Shown in pieces: positions 22,811-33,461 of a stretch of 64,000 bases of DNA. The DNA lies in contig NZ_JACEMT010000035.1 of assembly GCF_013868415.1 (NCBI RefSeq), positions 1 to 64,000 on the forward strand, read 5' to 3'. The number at the start of each line of letters is the position of its first letter. Position 1 is the first letter of the stretch. The notes beneath the pieces were generated by a model, which was not told the DNA's origin, did no database searches, and saw only the letters and a list, made by a program, of their open reading frames with translations. The position numbers and the translations under genes are program-made. Source of the stretch: Marinobacterium marinum. Its GTDB lineage: Bacteria > Pseudomonadota > Gammaproteobacteria > Pseudomonadales > Balneatricaceae.

Positions 22811-23022
22811 CAAATTCCCGTTCCAAGAGGGTTGAATCACCTACAGGCTTTGCGTAATCTCGATGACCTTGTCAACAATCGACCCCTGTTAGATCTAATG
22901 TCGAATTGTATTCAAGGGGCCCTGGCGGATAGCCTGAAGAGACCCCTGTAGCCAAATTTCAGCGCGGTGGCATGGCAACCGCGCTCAGCTTTACCGATTA
23001 CTATAACGTTCAGGAGACATGA

Positions 23023-23682
<660 letters not shown>

Positions 23683-23702
23683 TCGCGGACTCCCTCGTTG
23701 AG

Positions 23703-23727
23703 AAAACCGCCTCAGGGCGGTTTTTTT
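23703..23727 (+). terminator. terminator after adk
   Basis: AAAACCGCC-TCA-GGGCGGTTTTTTT is a classic short stem with a seven-T run, 20 nt after the adk stop. Confidence 0.92.
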
Positions 23728-23785
23728 GTGTCTTTTGCCGCATAATAGATGGTCGTTATTCCTTCTCTTGCACATTGGGAGTCCC

Positions 23786-24544
23786 ATGAGCCAAACCGAT
23801 ATCTTTGGTCTGCATGCTGTTACCAGCCTGTTGAACCGTAACCCCGGCCGTGTGCGTCGTTTGCTGGTGCAGCAGGGACGTGGTGATGAGCGTCTGCAGC
23901 GTTTGCTGGACAAGGCGGAGGCTCAGCGGATCAAGGTCGTTGAAGAACCTCGGGCTCAACTGGATCAGCGTGCCGGTGGGGGGCGCCATCAGGGCGTTAT
24001 CGCGGAATGTGAGCCGATCAAGGCGTTGTCGGAAAAGGCGCTGGGCGCATTGTTGGATAATGCCGGGAGCGCACCGCTGATACTGGTGTTGGACGGGGTG
24101 ACCGACCCGCATAACCTGGGGGCCTGCCTGCGCACGGCCGATGCGGCAGGAGTTGCTCTGGTCATTGCGCCCAAGGATAAATCGGCGCCGCTGAATGCCA
24201 CGGTGGCCAAGGTGGCGTGTGGAGCAGCCGAAGTCGTGCCCTATATTCAGGTCACCAATCTGGCGCGTACCCTGCAGGCGTTGCAAGAGCGCGGTATCTG
24301 GATTACCGGTACTGCAGGGGAAGCGGACGGTGAGTTGTATGCGGTAGACCTGACAGGCCCTCAGGCGCTGGTCATGGGTGCTGAAGGCAAGGGGATGCGT
24401 CGTCTGACTCGTGAGAACTGTGACCAGCTGGTCAGTATTCCCATGGCGGGCGAGGTGAGCAGTCTCAACGTATCAGTGGCGACTGGCGTATGCCTGTTCG
24501 AAATGGTGCGGCAGCGTCAGGCCAAGGTCGCTGCCCAGAAGTGA
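23786..24544 (+). CDS. rlmB: 23S rRNA (Gm2251) 2'-O-methyltransferase
   Basis: A 252-residue SPOUT-class RNA methyltransferase. An N-terminal substrate-binding domain ([10 protein letters not shown]) precedes the knotted SAM-binding domain. That domain has the motifs [31 protein letters not shown] and [17 protein letters not shown]. The length and N-terminus fit RlmB and not TrmH. ATG 23786 follows TGGGAG; the longer open frame upstream has no homology. Here rlmB stands without rnr, its frequent upstream partner. Confidence 0.93.
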   Translation: MSQTDIFGLHAVTSLLNRNPGRVRRLLVQQGRGDERLQRLLDKAEAQRIKVVEEPRAQLDQRAGGGRHQGVIAECEPIKALSEKALGALLDNAGSAPLILVLDGVTDPHNLGACLRTADAAGVALVIAPKDKSAPLNATVAKVACGAAEVVPYIQVTNLARTLQALQERGIWITGTAGEADGELYAVDLTGPQALVMGAEGKGMRRLTRENCDQLVSIPMAGEVSSLNVSVATGVCLFEMVRQRQAKVAAQK

Positions 24545-24550
24545 AAGAAG

Positions 24551-24576
24551 GACAGGCCGACGGATGTCGGCCTGTC
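24551..24576. terminator. bidirectional hairpin between rlmB and ackA
   Basis: GACAGGCCGAC-GGAT-GTCGGCCTGTC is a perfect 11-bp stem with a 4-nt loop between two convergent genes. On the reverse strand CCTTCTTT follows. On the forward strand no T run follows. It probably serves as a terminator or 3'-end stabiliser for both transcripts. Confidence 0.55.
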
Positions 24577-24596
24577 GGTAACGGCTGGAATATCGT

Positions 24597-25778
24597 TCAG
24601 TGCAGCAGCTCGTGCACATGAGTGGCGATCATCAGCTCTTCGTTGGTGGGCATGACGCGTACCCTGATGGCCGAGTCGTTCGTGCTGATGACCCTGTCGT
24701 TACGTTGGTTGGCGGCTTCATCCAGGGTGATGCCCAGCCAGCTGCAGCGTTTGAGCACGCGGGCGCGGACATCGGCGTCATTTTCACCGACGCCGCCGGA
24801 GAAGACGATCTGCTCGACGCCTTCCAGCGCGGCTGTCAGCCGGCCCATTTCCAGGGCAATGCGGTAACAGAACAGCTCTATCGCTTCTTCGGCGGCTGGA
24901 GCATCGGCCTGATGCAGCGTTTTCATGTCAGAGCTGATGCCCGAAATGCCCAGCCAGCCGCTTTCCTTGTATAGCAGATGCTCCAAAGCATCGACATCCA
25001 TGCCTTCCTCGCGCATCAGGTACAGCAGTACCCCCGGATCCAGGTTGCCGGTGCGGCTGCCCATGGGCAGGCCTTCTACAGCGGTAAACCCCATGCTGGA
25101 CGCGATCGAGTGTCCGTTACGAATCGCACACATGCTGGCGCCGGCTCCCAGGTGGCAAGCGATGGTATTCAGCTGTCCCTTGCCCGTCAGAGTCAGCTGA
25201 CGTTGGATATATTCGTAGGACAGACCGTGAAACCCGTATCGATGTACGCCCTTTTCGGCCAGACGGCGGGGCAGTGCATACAGGCGCTCAAGCCGTGGTT
25301 GAGAAGCATGAAACATGGTATCGAAGCAGGCGATGACCGGCAGCTCCGGAGCCAGTTCGCGGCAGGCCTGCACCAGTTTCAGGTTAAAGGGTTGATGCAG
25401 GGGCGCCAGTGGAATCAGCGTGCTCAGATCAGCCAGTTTGGCGTCGTCCAGCAGAACGGGGGTCGAGTAGCGATCGCCGCCATGAACTACTCGGTGACCG
25501 GTTGCAATCAATCGCGCCTCGGGTTGGTGTGTTTCGACCCAGCGCAGAACCGTCTGCAGGGCGAACTGGTGCCGCTGGTCATCAGGGATTGATTGGCACT
25601 CCAGCTCGCTGGAGTCCAGTACCCGGTTCTGCTCGTCACGGACCTTGAACAGGGTTGGGCACCCTGACAGGTTTTCCACTTTCAGGTGAATCAGGCAACG
25701 CAGTGCACCTTCGTGCAAGGTATAGAGGCCGCATTTAAGACTGGAGGAACCGCCATTGACCGTCAGGATGGTATCCAT
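24597..25778 (-). CDS. ackA: acetate kinase
   Basis: A 393-residue kinase of the ASKHA fold that makes ATP from acetyl phosphate, or the reverse. Motifs are TVNGGSSSLK at the N-terminus, TGHRVVHGG and the C-terminal FSGGVGENDADVRARV. It starts at the stop of the upstream phosphotransacylase (one shared base), so the pair is translationally coupled. Butyrate or propionate kinase activity cannot be excluded from sequence alone, but family features favour acetate. Confidence 0.93.
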   Translation of the reverse strand: MDTILTVNGGSSSLKCGLYTLHEGALRCLIHLKVENLSGCPTLFKVRDEQNRVLDSSELECQSIPDDQRHQFALQTVLRWVETHQPEARLIATGHRVVHGGDRYSTPVLLDDAKLADLSTLIPLAPLHQPFNLKLVQACRELAPELPVIACFDTMFHASQPRLERLYALPRRLAEKGVHRYGFHGLSYEYIQRQLTLTGKGQLNTIACHLGAGASMCAIRNGHSIASSMGFTAVEGLPMGSRTGNLDPGVLLYLMREEGMDVDALEHLLYKESGWLGISGISSDMKTLHQADAPAAEEAIELFCYRIALEMGRLTAALEGVEQIVFSGGVGENDADVRARVLKRCSWLGITLDEAANQRNDRVISTNDSAIRVRVMPTNEELMIATHVHELLH

Positions 25779-26740
25779 TATTTCCCTCCCTTGGCATGGT
25801 GAACCATATGTGAGGCCAATGCGCAGGAGGCCAGGCGGCCCAGAGTGCCTTCGGCACGGCTGGTCAGAATAATGGGTACGCGTGCGCCTACGGCCAGGCC
25901 AGCTGACTTGGCATCTGCCAGATAGATCAACTGCTTGGCGATCATGTTCGCCGCTTCAAGGTCGGGCGCCAGAAGAATATCGGCATCACCGGAAACCGGT
26001 GACTTGATATGCTTGTCGATGGCGGCCTGCAAGGAAATGGCGTTATCAAACGCCAGGGGGCCATCAATGATACCTCCATTGATCTGTCCACGATCCGCCA
26101 TCTTGCACAGGGCAGCGGCATCGATGGTGCTTTGCATGCCGGGCTTGACCTTTTCGACCGCCGCCAGAATGGCAACCTTGGGCTGGCTGTTCCCCAGTGA
26201 CTGACAAAAATCGATGGCGTTCTGGACGATGTCGCGTTTGATGCTCAGGTCGGGCGAGACATTGATGGCCGCATCGGTGATGACCAGGGGCTTGTGGTAG
26301 TTGGGCACGTCGAAGACAAATACGTGGCTCAGACGGCGTTCGGTGCGGATGCCCTTGGTCTTGTGGATTACGGCGCTGAGCAACTCCGATGTTCCCAGGC
26401 TGCCTTTCATCAGTGCGTCGGCCTTGGCTTGCCGGACCAGAGAGCAGGCGCATTCTGCGGCTTCATGGCTGTGTTCGGTCGGAATGATGTGGTAGGGCGC
26501 CAGGTCGATATTGTCGGCCTCGGCAGCCGCACGAATTTTGGCTTCCGGTCCGATCAGCAAGGGTTCGATAAGCCCTCGTTCGGCAGCCTCAATGGCACCG
26601 AGCAGGCTATTGTGATCGACCGGATGGACAACAGCCGTACGAATGGGGCCACTCTTGCATGCCTGCTCGATGAAAAACTCAAGCTGGTCATGCATGGGAG
26701 GTGTTTCGGTAGACGCGGGTGAATCGGCAGTAATCGACAT
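25778..26740 (-). CDS. phosphate acetyl/butyryltransferase (short form)
   Basis: A 320-residue phosphotransacylase that exchanges the CoA of acyl-CoA for phosphate and feeds AckA. The family is recognised from GPEAKIRAAAE, ALMKGSLGTSELL, the FVFDVPNYHKPLVITDAAIN block and VEKVKPGMQST. It lacks the N-terminal BioD-like and DRTGG domains of the long E. coli Pta. ATG 26740 sits 6 nt after AGAGGGA; a TTG at 26746 is in frame but less well placed. Acyl-chain preference is not readable. Confidence 0.88.
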   Translation of the reverse strand: MSITADSPASTETPPMHDQLEFFIEQACKSGPIRTAVVHPVDHNSLLGAIEAAERGLIEPLLIGPEAKIRAAAEADNIDLAPYHIIPTEHSHEAAECACSLVRQAKADALMKGSLGTSELLSAVIHKTKGIRTERRLSHVFVFDVPNYHKPLVITDAAINVSPDLSIKRDIVQNAIDFCQSLGNSQPKVAILAAVEKVKPGMQSTIDAAALCKMADRGQINGGIIDGPLAFDNAISLQAAIDKHIKSPVSGDADILLAPDLEAANMIAKQLIYLADAKSAGLAVGARVPIILTSRAEGTLGRLASCALASHMVHHAKGGK

Positions 26741-26893
26741 GAACAATCCCTCTGTTTAACAAGCCATCAAACTAATGATCCATAGTGAATCCATTATGAC
26801 GCGGTGCAACATAAAGTGGTAACGAAAAGCGACAGGGGTTGATCGAAGACAACAGGGGGACAGGCCGAGCATGAAACCCGGCCGTGGAGGCGG

Positions 26894-27262
26894 TTATTCC
26901 ACCGGTGTTTTCAGCGTGTCCTGATAGGGAGGCCAGCCCAACGGTTTGCCGCCCAGCAGGTGCAGGTGAATGTGGTAGACCGTTTGCCCACCGTGCGTAT
27001 TGCAGTTGAACACGGTCCGGTAGCCGCTTTCATCAAAACCCTGTTGCTTGGCAATTACGCCAGCCGCCTGGATCATGTGCCCCACCAGTGCCTGATCTTC
27101 GTCCGCGATGTCGTTCAGCGTGGCAATATGCTTGCGCGGGATAATCAGGCAGTGAAAGGGAGCCTGCGGGTTGATATCACGAAATGCCAGTACCTGATCA
27201 TCTTCGTAGACAACCTCGGCCGGAATGTCGCCGGCGAGGATTTTACAAAACAGACAGTCCAT
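26894..27262 (-). CDS. hinT: HIT-family purine nucleoside phosphoramidase
   Basis: A 122-residue HIT protein hydrolysing AMP-N-linked substrates such as AMP-lysine. The histidine triad HIHLHLLGG starts at residue 97, with His99 as the expected nucleophile. CLFCKI at the N-terminus is also typical. It is a lone reverse gene between the pta-ackA and prkA-yeaH-spoVR units. The gap of about 150 bp upstream of the phosphotransacylase gene shows no further gene. Confidence 0.94.
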   Translation of the reverse strand: MDCLFCKILAGDIPAEVVYEDDQVLAFRDINPQAPFHCLIIPRKHIATLNDIADEDQALVGHMIQAAGVIAKQQGFDESGYRTVFNCNTHGGQTVYHIHLHLLGGKPLGWPPYQDTLKTPVE

Positions 27263-27309
27263 AACACGCTCTTGTTATCGTTGAAAGTAGTAGCCACCAG
27301 TATAACGGC

Positions 27310-28848
27310 CTAGCCAATACTCTCAACAGCCAGCTCCTGTGCCTGCGGCGGACAGGCATAGGCCTGGACAACAGCGCCGTCTGTGGTCACGGACTCCAGT
27401 CGAATATCGAATCCCCAGAGCCGGTGCAGGTGCTTGAGCACTTCATTGGTTGAGTCGCCCAAAGGCTGTCCATTATGCATGTAATGTCGCAGTGTCAGGG
27501 CGCGATCGCCCCGTACATTGACATTGTAGACCTGTATATTGGGCTCGCGATTGCCCAGGTTGTACTGCGCCGCCAGCGCTTCGCGAATGGCTCGGTAGCC
27601 GCGCTCGTTATGAATGGCGTCGACTCTCAGAGTCGGGCGACTGCTGTCGTCCATAATCGAGAACAGCTTGAGTTCACGGATCAGGCGTGGCGACAAAAAC
27701 TGCAGAATAAAGCTTTCATCCTTGTAGTTGTGCATGGCGTCCATCAGTGTTTCACGCCAGTGACTGCCGGCAATATCCGGAAACCATTCGTGATCTTCAG
27801 CGGTGGGGTTTTCACAGATGCGGCGGATATCCTGCATCATGTTGTAGCCCAGGGTGTAAGGGTTGATCCCGTTGAAGTGAGGACTGTTGAAGGGAGGCTG
27901 GTAGATCACGCTGGAGTGAGAGTGCAGAAACTCCATCATGAAGCCTTCGGTCACCAGGCCTTCGTCATACAGCTGGTGCAGCAGGGTGTAGTGCCAGAAG
28001 CAGGCCCAGCCTTCGTTCATCACCTGGGTTTGTTTCTGTGGATAAAAGTACTGTGCAACCTTGCGCACAATGCGGATCACTTCGCGTTGCCAGGGCTCGA
28101 GCAGGGGGGCGTTTTTCTCGATAAAGTAGAGGATGTTTTCCTCGGGCTCTGTCGGGAAGTGGGGGTGTTGAGCGGCGTCGTCCTCGCCACGCTGGGGAAT
28201 GGTTGTGTTCCACAGATCATTCAGGTGGCGCTGGATGTACTCTTCGCGGGCACACTGGCGTTCACGCTCCTCGGCTGCCGTCAGAGGGCGCGGACGCTTA
28301 TAGCGGTTGACTCCATAATTCATCAGTGCGTGGCATGAATCGAGCAGCTGTTCGACTTCATCGACACCGTGCCGCTCTTCACAGCGGCGAATAAAGTTCT
28401 TGGCAAACAGCAGGTAGTCGATAATGGCGCTGGCGTCGGTCCAGGTTCGAAACAGGTAGTTTCCTTTGAAAAAGGAGTTGTGCCCGTAACAGGCATGGGC
28501 AATGACCAGAGCCTGCATGGTGATGGTGTTTTCTTCCATCAGGTAGGCAATACAGGGGTCGGAGTTGATGACGATCTCGTAGGCCAGTCCCATGCGACCG
28601 CGCTTGTAGTTCTGTTCGGTCTCGACGAACTGTTTGCCGAACGACCAGTGATTGTAGTTCAAGGGCATGCCGACTGAAGAATAGGCGTCCATCATCTGTT
28701 CCGAGGTGATGACCTCGATCTGGTTGGGGTAGGTGTCCAGGCCGAAGTCGGCGGCGATGCGGCCAATCTCGCGGTCATAGGTTTCTATCAACTCAAAGGT
28801 CCAGTCCGATCCGGTGGAGATCGGTTGGCGGGCTTTAGGACGATTCAT
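27310..28848 (-). CDS. SpoVR/YcgB-family protein
   Basis: A 512-residue soluble protein of the SpoVR family. In Enterobacteria the homologue YcgB is under stationary-phase control, and its molecular activity is not settled. The N-terminus ([23 protein letters not shown]) and the [16 protein letters not shown] block are typical. ATG 28848 follows a strong GGAGGG. The frame is open further upstream into yeaH but without homology. The start overlaps the yeaH stop by 14 nt, so it is the third gene of the prkA-yeaH-spoVR operon. Confidence 0.92.
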   Translation of the reverse strand: MNRPKARQPISTGSDWTFELIETYDREIGRIAADFGLDTYPNQIEVITSEQMMDAYSSVGMPLNYNHWSFGKQFVETEQNYKRGRMGLAYEIVINSDPCIAYLMEENTITMQALVIAHACYGHNSFFKGNYLFRTWTDASAIIDYLLFAKNFIRRCEERHGVDEVEQLLDSCHALMNYGVNRYKRPRPLTAAEERERQCAREEYIQRHLNDLWNTTIPQRGEDDAAQHPHFPTEPEENILYFIEKNAPLLEPWQREVIRIVRKVAQYFYPQKQTQVMNEGWACFWHYTLLHQLYDEGLVTEGFMMEFLHSHSSVIYQPPFNSPHFNGINPYTLGYNMMQDIRRICENPTAEDHEWFPDIAGSHWRETLMDAMHNYKDESFILQFLSPRLIRELKLFSIMDDSSRPTLRVDAIHNERGYRAIREALAAQYNLGNREPNIQVYNVNVRGDRALTLRHYMHNGQPLGDSTNEVLKHLHRLWGFDIRLESVTTDGAVVQAYACPPQAQELAVESIG

Positions 28849-30133
28849 GGGCACCCTCCGTGCGCTTTTCGAACAGGCGGCGGAATACCGGATAGATTTC
28901 ACCGGCATCGGTAATCTGCTGCATGGCAAACTGTTCCTTGAAGGCTTCCTGGACATGTTCGTATTCGTGCCACAGATTTTGATGCGGCCCACTGGTGATC
29001 TCGACATAGGCGTAGTACTGGGTCTTGGGCAGGATTCGCTCGGTCAATATCTTGCTGCAGGTAGCCGAGTCGCCATCCCAGTTATCGCCATCGGAGGCTT
29101 GAGCGATATAGATATTCCAGTCCACCGGCGGGTAGCGGGCTTCAATGATGTCGGCACTTAATGCCAGCGCGCTGGAGACGATGGTGCCGCCGGTTTCGCG
29201 GGAGTAGAAAAACTCCTGTTCATCGACTTCCTTGGCGTGCGTATGGTGACGTACGAATACGACTTCAATCTGCTTGTAGTTGCGGTTCAGAAACAGGTAA
29301 AGCAGGATGAAAAAGCGTTTGGCGATATCCTTGATGCTTTGCGTCATGGAGCCGGAGACGTCCATGACGCAGAACATGACAGCCTTGCTGGAAGGCATGG
29401 GCACGCGGACCAGGTTGGTGTAGCGCAGGTCAAAGTCATCCAGAAATGGCAGCTTGCTTGAAGTTTTCTCCAGTTCCCGGATGCGCAGGCGCAAAGCATC
29501 GAGTTTTTCATTGCGTTCGAGCGAAGGTGGGGCTTCTTCCAGAGCCCACAGTTCCTTGCGCAGAGCTCGAATCTGCTGCCGTGTTTCCTTGTCGGTGAGC
29601 GCGATTCGGCGTGCGTGGGCCGCTCTGAGGGAGCGCACGATGTGCAGCTTTTCAGGAGAGCCCGAACTGGTAAAACCGGCGCGGCGCGTTTCGAATGAAG
29701 TGGCGTCTTTCAGCTGCTTGCGTACCATCCAGGGCAGCTCCAGGTCTTCAAACATGAAATCCAGAAACTCTTCCTGGCTGATATTGAAGGTAAAGTCGTC
29801 TTCGCCTTCTCCCTGATTACTGGCCTTGCCCTGGCCAGAACCCGCGCCGCCTCCGCTTTCCGGGCGGCGGAATTCGTCCCCCTCAATGAATTCCTGGTTA
29901 CCGGGAAAGATCTTGTGACGAATACCGCCTTCCCCATGATGAAAGGCGGGTTCGGAAATATCGCGCTTGGGAATGGTCACCTGTCCGCCCTGGTCGATAT
30001 CCCTGATCGAACGGTCGTGTATCGCCTCTTCCACAGCCTTTTTAATATGCTGCTTGTAGCGACGCAAAAAGCGCTGGCGGTTGACCGTGCTTTTTTTCTT
30101 CGCGTTCTCTCGGCGATCGATGATATAGCTCAT
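28835..30133 (-). CDS. YeaH-family protein (DUF444, VWA-like)
   Basis: A 432-residue protein of the DUF444/YeaH family, always found with the PrkA kinase. The N-terminus is basic ([20 protein letters not shown]), followed by a Gly/Ser-rich linker (about residues 90-110). A von Willebrand-A-like domain (about 240-420) has the metal-site sequence DVSGSMTQS. Proposed role: effector or scaffold in the YeaG-YeaH starvation response. Middle gene of the operon. Confidence 0.93.
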   Translation of the reverse strand: MSYIIDRRENAKKKSTVNRQRFLRRYKQHIKKAVEEAIHDRSIRDIDQGGQVTIPKRDISEPAFHHGEGGIRHKIFPGNQEFIEGDEFRRPESGGGAGSGQGKASNQGEGEDDFTFNISQEEFLDFMFEDLELPWMVRKQLKDATSFETRRAGFTSSGSPEKLHIVRSLRAAHARRIALTDKETRQQIRALRKELWALEEAPPSLERNEKLDALRLRIRELEKTSSKLPFLDDFDLRYTNLVRVPMPSSKAVMFCVMDVSGSMTQSIKDIAKRFFILLYLFLNRNYKQIEVVFVRHHTHAKEVDEQEFFYSRETGGTIVSSALALSADIIEARYPPVDWNIYIAQASDGDNWDGDSATCSKILTERILPKTQYYAYVEITSGPHQNLWHEYEHVQEAFKEQFAMQQITDAGEIYPVFRRLFEKRTEGAHESS

Positions 30134-30222
30134 ATATCGGGCTCCCGGAGGGCAGCGCCGGCAATGCCTGCCGGGCTGCTCGGTTCAGTTCCTTCCTTTG
30201 TGTACAACTCCCTGTTGTGGGC

Positions 30223-32145
30223 TTACTGCGATTTGCGTACGCGGATATACCATTCGGACAGCAAACGGACCTGTTTCTCGGTATAGCCACGCTGGATCAT
30301 GCGTTTAACAAATTCGCCGTGCTTTTTCTGATCATCGGAGGACGCTTTCGGATTGAATGAAATGACCGGCAACAGGTCCTCGGTGTTGGCGAACATTTTC
30401 TTCTCGATGACCGAACGCATTTTTTCATAGCTGTTCCAGGCCGGGTTCTTGCCATTATTGCTGGCTCTGGCGCGCAGCACAAAATTGACGATTTCGTGGC
30501 GAAAGTCCTTGGGATTACTGATACCGGCCGGTTTCTCGATTTTCTCCAGTTCCTCGTTAATTGCCTGACGGTCCAGAATGTCGCCGGTTTCCGGGTCGCG
30601 ATATTCCTGATCCTGAATCCAGAAATCGGCATAGGTTACATAACGGTCGAAAATATTCTGTCCGTACTCGGAGTAAGACTCCAGATACGCGGTTTGAATC
30701 TCTTTGCCGAGAAAGTCGATATACTGGGGTGCGATGTATTCCTTCAAGTGGCCCAGATAGCGATCCTGAATGTCGTTCGGGAACTGCTGTTGGCTGATTT
30801 CCCGTTCCAGCACGTACATCAGATGTACCGGGTTGGCAGCTACTTCGGTGGGGTCAAAGTTGAACACCTTGGACAGAATCTTGAACGCGAAGCGGGTCGA
30901 CAGACCATCCATGCCTTCGTTGACGCCGGCGGCATCCTTGTATTCCTGCATGGATTTGGCACGCGGATCGGTATCTTTCAGGTTTTCACCGTCGTAGATG
31001 CGCATTTTCGAGTAGACACTGGAGTTTTCCGGTTCCTTGACGCGTGACAAAACCGTGAACTGGGCCAGCATACTCAGGGTATCCGGCGCACAGGGCGCTT
31101 CGTTCAAGGAGCTGTTCTCCAGCAGTTTCTCGTAGATATGCACTTCTTCGGTGACACGTGTGCAATAGGGCACCTTGACGATATAGACACGGTCAATGAA
31201 CGCTTCATTGGTCTTGTTGTTCTTGAAACTCTGCCACTCGGATTCGTTGGAGTGGGCGAGCAGAATACCGTCATAGGGAATGGCGCCCATACCTTCGGTG
31301 CTGTTGTAGTTGCCTTCCTGGGTGGCGGTCAGCAGCGGGTGCAGTACCTTGATTGGGGCCTTGAACATCTCGACGAATTCCATCATCCCCTGGTTGGCGC
31401 GGCAGAGTGCCCCCGAGAAGCTGTAGGCATCCGGGTCGTGCTGTGGATATTCTTCCAGTTTGCGGATATCAACCTTGCCGACCAGGCTGGAAATATCCTG
31501 GTTGTTTTCATCCCCCGGCTCGGTCTTGGCGATGCCGATCTGGTCCAGGATGGAGGGGTAGAGCTTGACCACCCTGAATTGAGTGATATCGCCGCCATAC
31601 TCGTGCAGACGCTTCACGGCCCAGGGCGACATGATACCGTTCAGGTAACGACGGGGAATGCCGTACTCCTGCTCCAGAATATTGGCATCCTCTTCGGGGT
31701 TGAACAGGCCGAGAGCTGATTCGAAAACCGGCGAGCCCTTGATGGCATAAAAGGGGATATGTTCCATCAGGTGCTTCAGCCGTTCAGCCAGTGAGGACTT
31801 ACCGCCGCCAACCGGGCCGAGCAGGTACAGAATCTGTTTCTTTTCTTCCAGTCCCTGGGCGGCGTGCCGGAAGTAGGACACGATATTCTCGATCGCCTCT
31901 TCCATGCCGTAAAACTCGTTGAAAGCGGGGTAGCGCTTGATGACCTTGTTGGAAAAAATGCGGCTGAGACGTGGATCGCGTGCGGTATCCACCACCTCGG
32001 GTTCACCAATGGCCTTGAGCATGCGCTCGGCCGCATTGGCGTAGACTTCAGGGGTCTCCTTGCACAGGTTGAGGTATTCCTGCAGGCTCATCTCTTCCTG
32101 CTGGATCGATGAATAACGGGCCTTGTAGTGGTCAAAGATGCTCAT
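30223..32145 (-). CDS. prkA: PrkA/YeaG-family serine protein kinase
   Basis: A 640-residue protein with an N-terminal AAA+ domain (Walker A GPVGGGKSS around residue 110) and a C-terminal PrkA kinase-like domain. In E. coli YeaG acts with YeaH in adaptation to nitrogen starvation and stationary phase; in Bacillus PrkA affects sporulation. ATG 32145 is 6 nt after GGAAGG; a GTG at 32151 is in frame. First gene of the prkA-yeaH-spoVR operon, with about 200 bp of upstream space where its promoter must lie. Confidence 0.95.
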   Translation of the reverse strand: MSIFDHYKARYSSIQQEEMSLQEYLNLCKETPEVYANAAERMLKAIGEPEVVDTARDPRLSRIFSNKVIKRYPAFNEFYGMEEAIENIVSYFRHAAQGLEEKKQILYLLGPVGGGKSSLAERLKHLMEHIPFYAIKGSPVFESALGLFNPEEDANILEQEYGIPRRYLNGIMSPWAVKRLHEYGGDITQFRVVKLYPSILDQIGIAKTEPGDENNQDISSLVGKVDIRKLEEYPQHDPDAYSFSGALCRANQGMMEFVEMFKAPIKVLHPLLTATQEGNYNSTEGMGAIPYDGILLAHSNESEWQSFKNNKTNEAFIDRVYIVKVPYCTRVTEEVHIYEKLLENSSLNEAPCAPDTLSMLAQFTVLSRVKEPENSSVYSKMRIYDGENLKDTDPRAKSMQEYKDAAGVNEGMDGLSTRFAFKILSKVFNFDPTEVAANPVHLMYVLEREISQQQFPNDIQDRYLGHLKEYIAPQYIDFLGKEIQTAYLESYSEYGQNIFDRYVTYADFWIQDQEYRDPETGDILDRQAINEELEKIEKPAGISNPKDFRHEIVNFVLRARASNNGKNPAWNSYEKMRSVIEKKMFANTEDLLPVISFNPKASSDDQKKHGEFVKRMIQRGYTEKQVRLLSEWYIRVRKSQ

Positions 32146-32314
32146 GCTCACCTTCCTGTTATTTGCGCTAGCCTCTGGGAATTCAAATGCTTATAAACCG
32201 GCAGCCAGCGTTCTTCGCTGTTTTCAGTGTAGTCCAGATTGGGCAGAGTCAAGGCGGTAAGTGAGGGTAAAAAAGTATAGAAGCGGATCTGTATGCTTGT
32301 GCCGGCAGGGGGTA

Positions 32315-32342
32315 GCGAAGGGGAGGGCGGCTTCCCCTTCGC
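32315..32342 (-). terminator. hairpin after the E2 gene
   Basis: GCGAAGGGGA (32315-32324) and TCCCCTTCGC (32333-32342) are a perfect 10-bp inverted repeat with an 8-nt loop, 6 nt beyond the E2 stop on the reverse strand. No U run follows, so it may be a stabiliser or a Rho-assisted stop and not a classic terminator. Confidence 0.5.
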
Positions 32343-32348
32343 CCGGAG

Positions 32349-33461
32349 TTATTCGGCCAGCGACTGCAGCAGCGCGTGCATGAAATGAGCCGCCTCTCCT
32401 CCGGTGGCTGCTCGATGGTCGAACGTCAGTGACAACGGCAGAATGCGGTGTATGCACAGGCTGCCATCAGCGGCTACCGGCATGGGGCGAATAACGCCTG
32501 CGCCCACAATGGCGACTTGCGGAGGCAGTACGACCGGACTGGCATAGCGGCCTGCCAGTGTACCGAAATTGCTTAGTGTAATGGTTGCGCCCTGCATCTC
32601 GGACGGTGGAATGGCACGGGCCTTGACGTCCTTCCTGAGCTGATTGAGGCCATTGCGCAGATCATTGCTCGAGCGTCGGGCAATATCGCGCAGCACGGGT
32701 ACGAACAACCCCTGGTCGGTGTTGACGGCAACGCCCAAGTCGACCCGGTCGTGCAAACGTCGCGTCAGTTGTCGACCATCGAACCAGGCATTCAGGTCGG
32801 GTGCCTGCTGGCAGGCCGCCGCAATCGCCTGTACCAGACGCATGGTGATATCCGTCCCTTCGGGCCAGTGATCGATATCGGCATCTTCGTACAGGCTAAC
32901 CGGCACGACTTCTGCGTGAGACATCGCCATGGCTCGGGCCATCTGCTTGCGTACGCCTTTCAGAGGTTCGGCGGTCCCGAATGACTGGTCGATTTCAGCC
33001 GCTCGCTCGACATCTCGGCTGGTGACGCGGCCCTCGGGACCACTACCGCTTACGGTGTCCAGGTTAACGCCCAGCCGCAATGCCAGGGCGCGTACGGCGG
33101 GGGTACTGGAGTACCGGGCGGCCTGGAGACTGCTGGGGGCCGCACCGATAATAAAGCTTTCCTGTTGGTTGTCGTGGGTCGTTGACTGGTTCAATTGGCC
33201 GACCACGGTGCCACTGTCGGTTTCCTGTTCACCGGCAAACTCCACCAAAGGCTCACCGGTATGTACGGTCTCGCCGGCACGGCCAAAAGTGTGAGCGATC
33301 ACTCCGGCTTGAGGCGAAGGAATTTCGACGATCGCCTTGGCGGTTTCGACCGAGAGCAGAATCTGGTCTACTTCAACCCGGTCGCCCTCCTGTACATGCC
33401 ATTCAACGATTTCGGCTTCGGGCAGGCCTTCGCCCAGGTCGGGCAGTTTGAAATATTTCAT
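32349..33461 (-). CDS. 2-oxoacid dehydrogenase E2 (lipoamide acyltransferase), branched-chain type
   Basis: A 370-residue E2 subunit. One lipoyl domain (residues 1-75, lipoyl Lys42 in VETAKAIVE), a small E1/E3-binding domain (about 115-150, AVRALALRLGVNLDTVSGSGPEGRV start) and a C-terminal acyltransferase domain. The active-site His349-Arg350 is present in FDHRAATGGEA. However, the Asp of the usual HRxxDG is Thr353. It is the last gene of the leucine dehydrogenase operon; its ATG overlaps the E1 beta stop as ATGA. Branched-chain specificity is inferred from the leucine dehydrogenase neighbour. No E3 gene is in this window. Confidence 0.88.
   Translation of the reverse strand: MKYFKLPDLGEGLPEAEIVEWHVQEGDRVEVDQILLSVETAKAIVEIPSPQAGVIAHTFGRAGETVHTGEPLVEFAGEQETDSGTVVGQLNQSTTHDNQQESFIIGAAPSSLQAARYSSTPAVRALALRLGVNLDTVSGSGPEGRVTSRDVERAAEIDQSFGTAEPLKGVRKQMARAMAMSHAEVVPVSLYEDADIDHWPEGTDITMRLVQAIAAACQQAPDLNAWFDGRQLTRRLHDRVDLGVAVNTDQGLFVPVLRDIARRSSNDLRNGLNQLRKDVKARAIPPSEMQGATITLSNFGTLAGRYASPVVLPPQVAIVGAGVIRPMPVAADGSLCIHRILPLSLTFDHRAATGGEAAHFMHALLQSLAE

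Noticed and set aside
28849-29007. Longer N-terminus for the SpoVR protein
   Set aside because: It would lie fully inside yeaH; the strong GGAGGG site points to the ATG at 28848.
32200-32230. Sigma-54 promoter upstream of prkA
   Set aside because: A CTGGCTG at the right distance lacks the GC of the -12 element.
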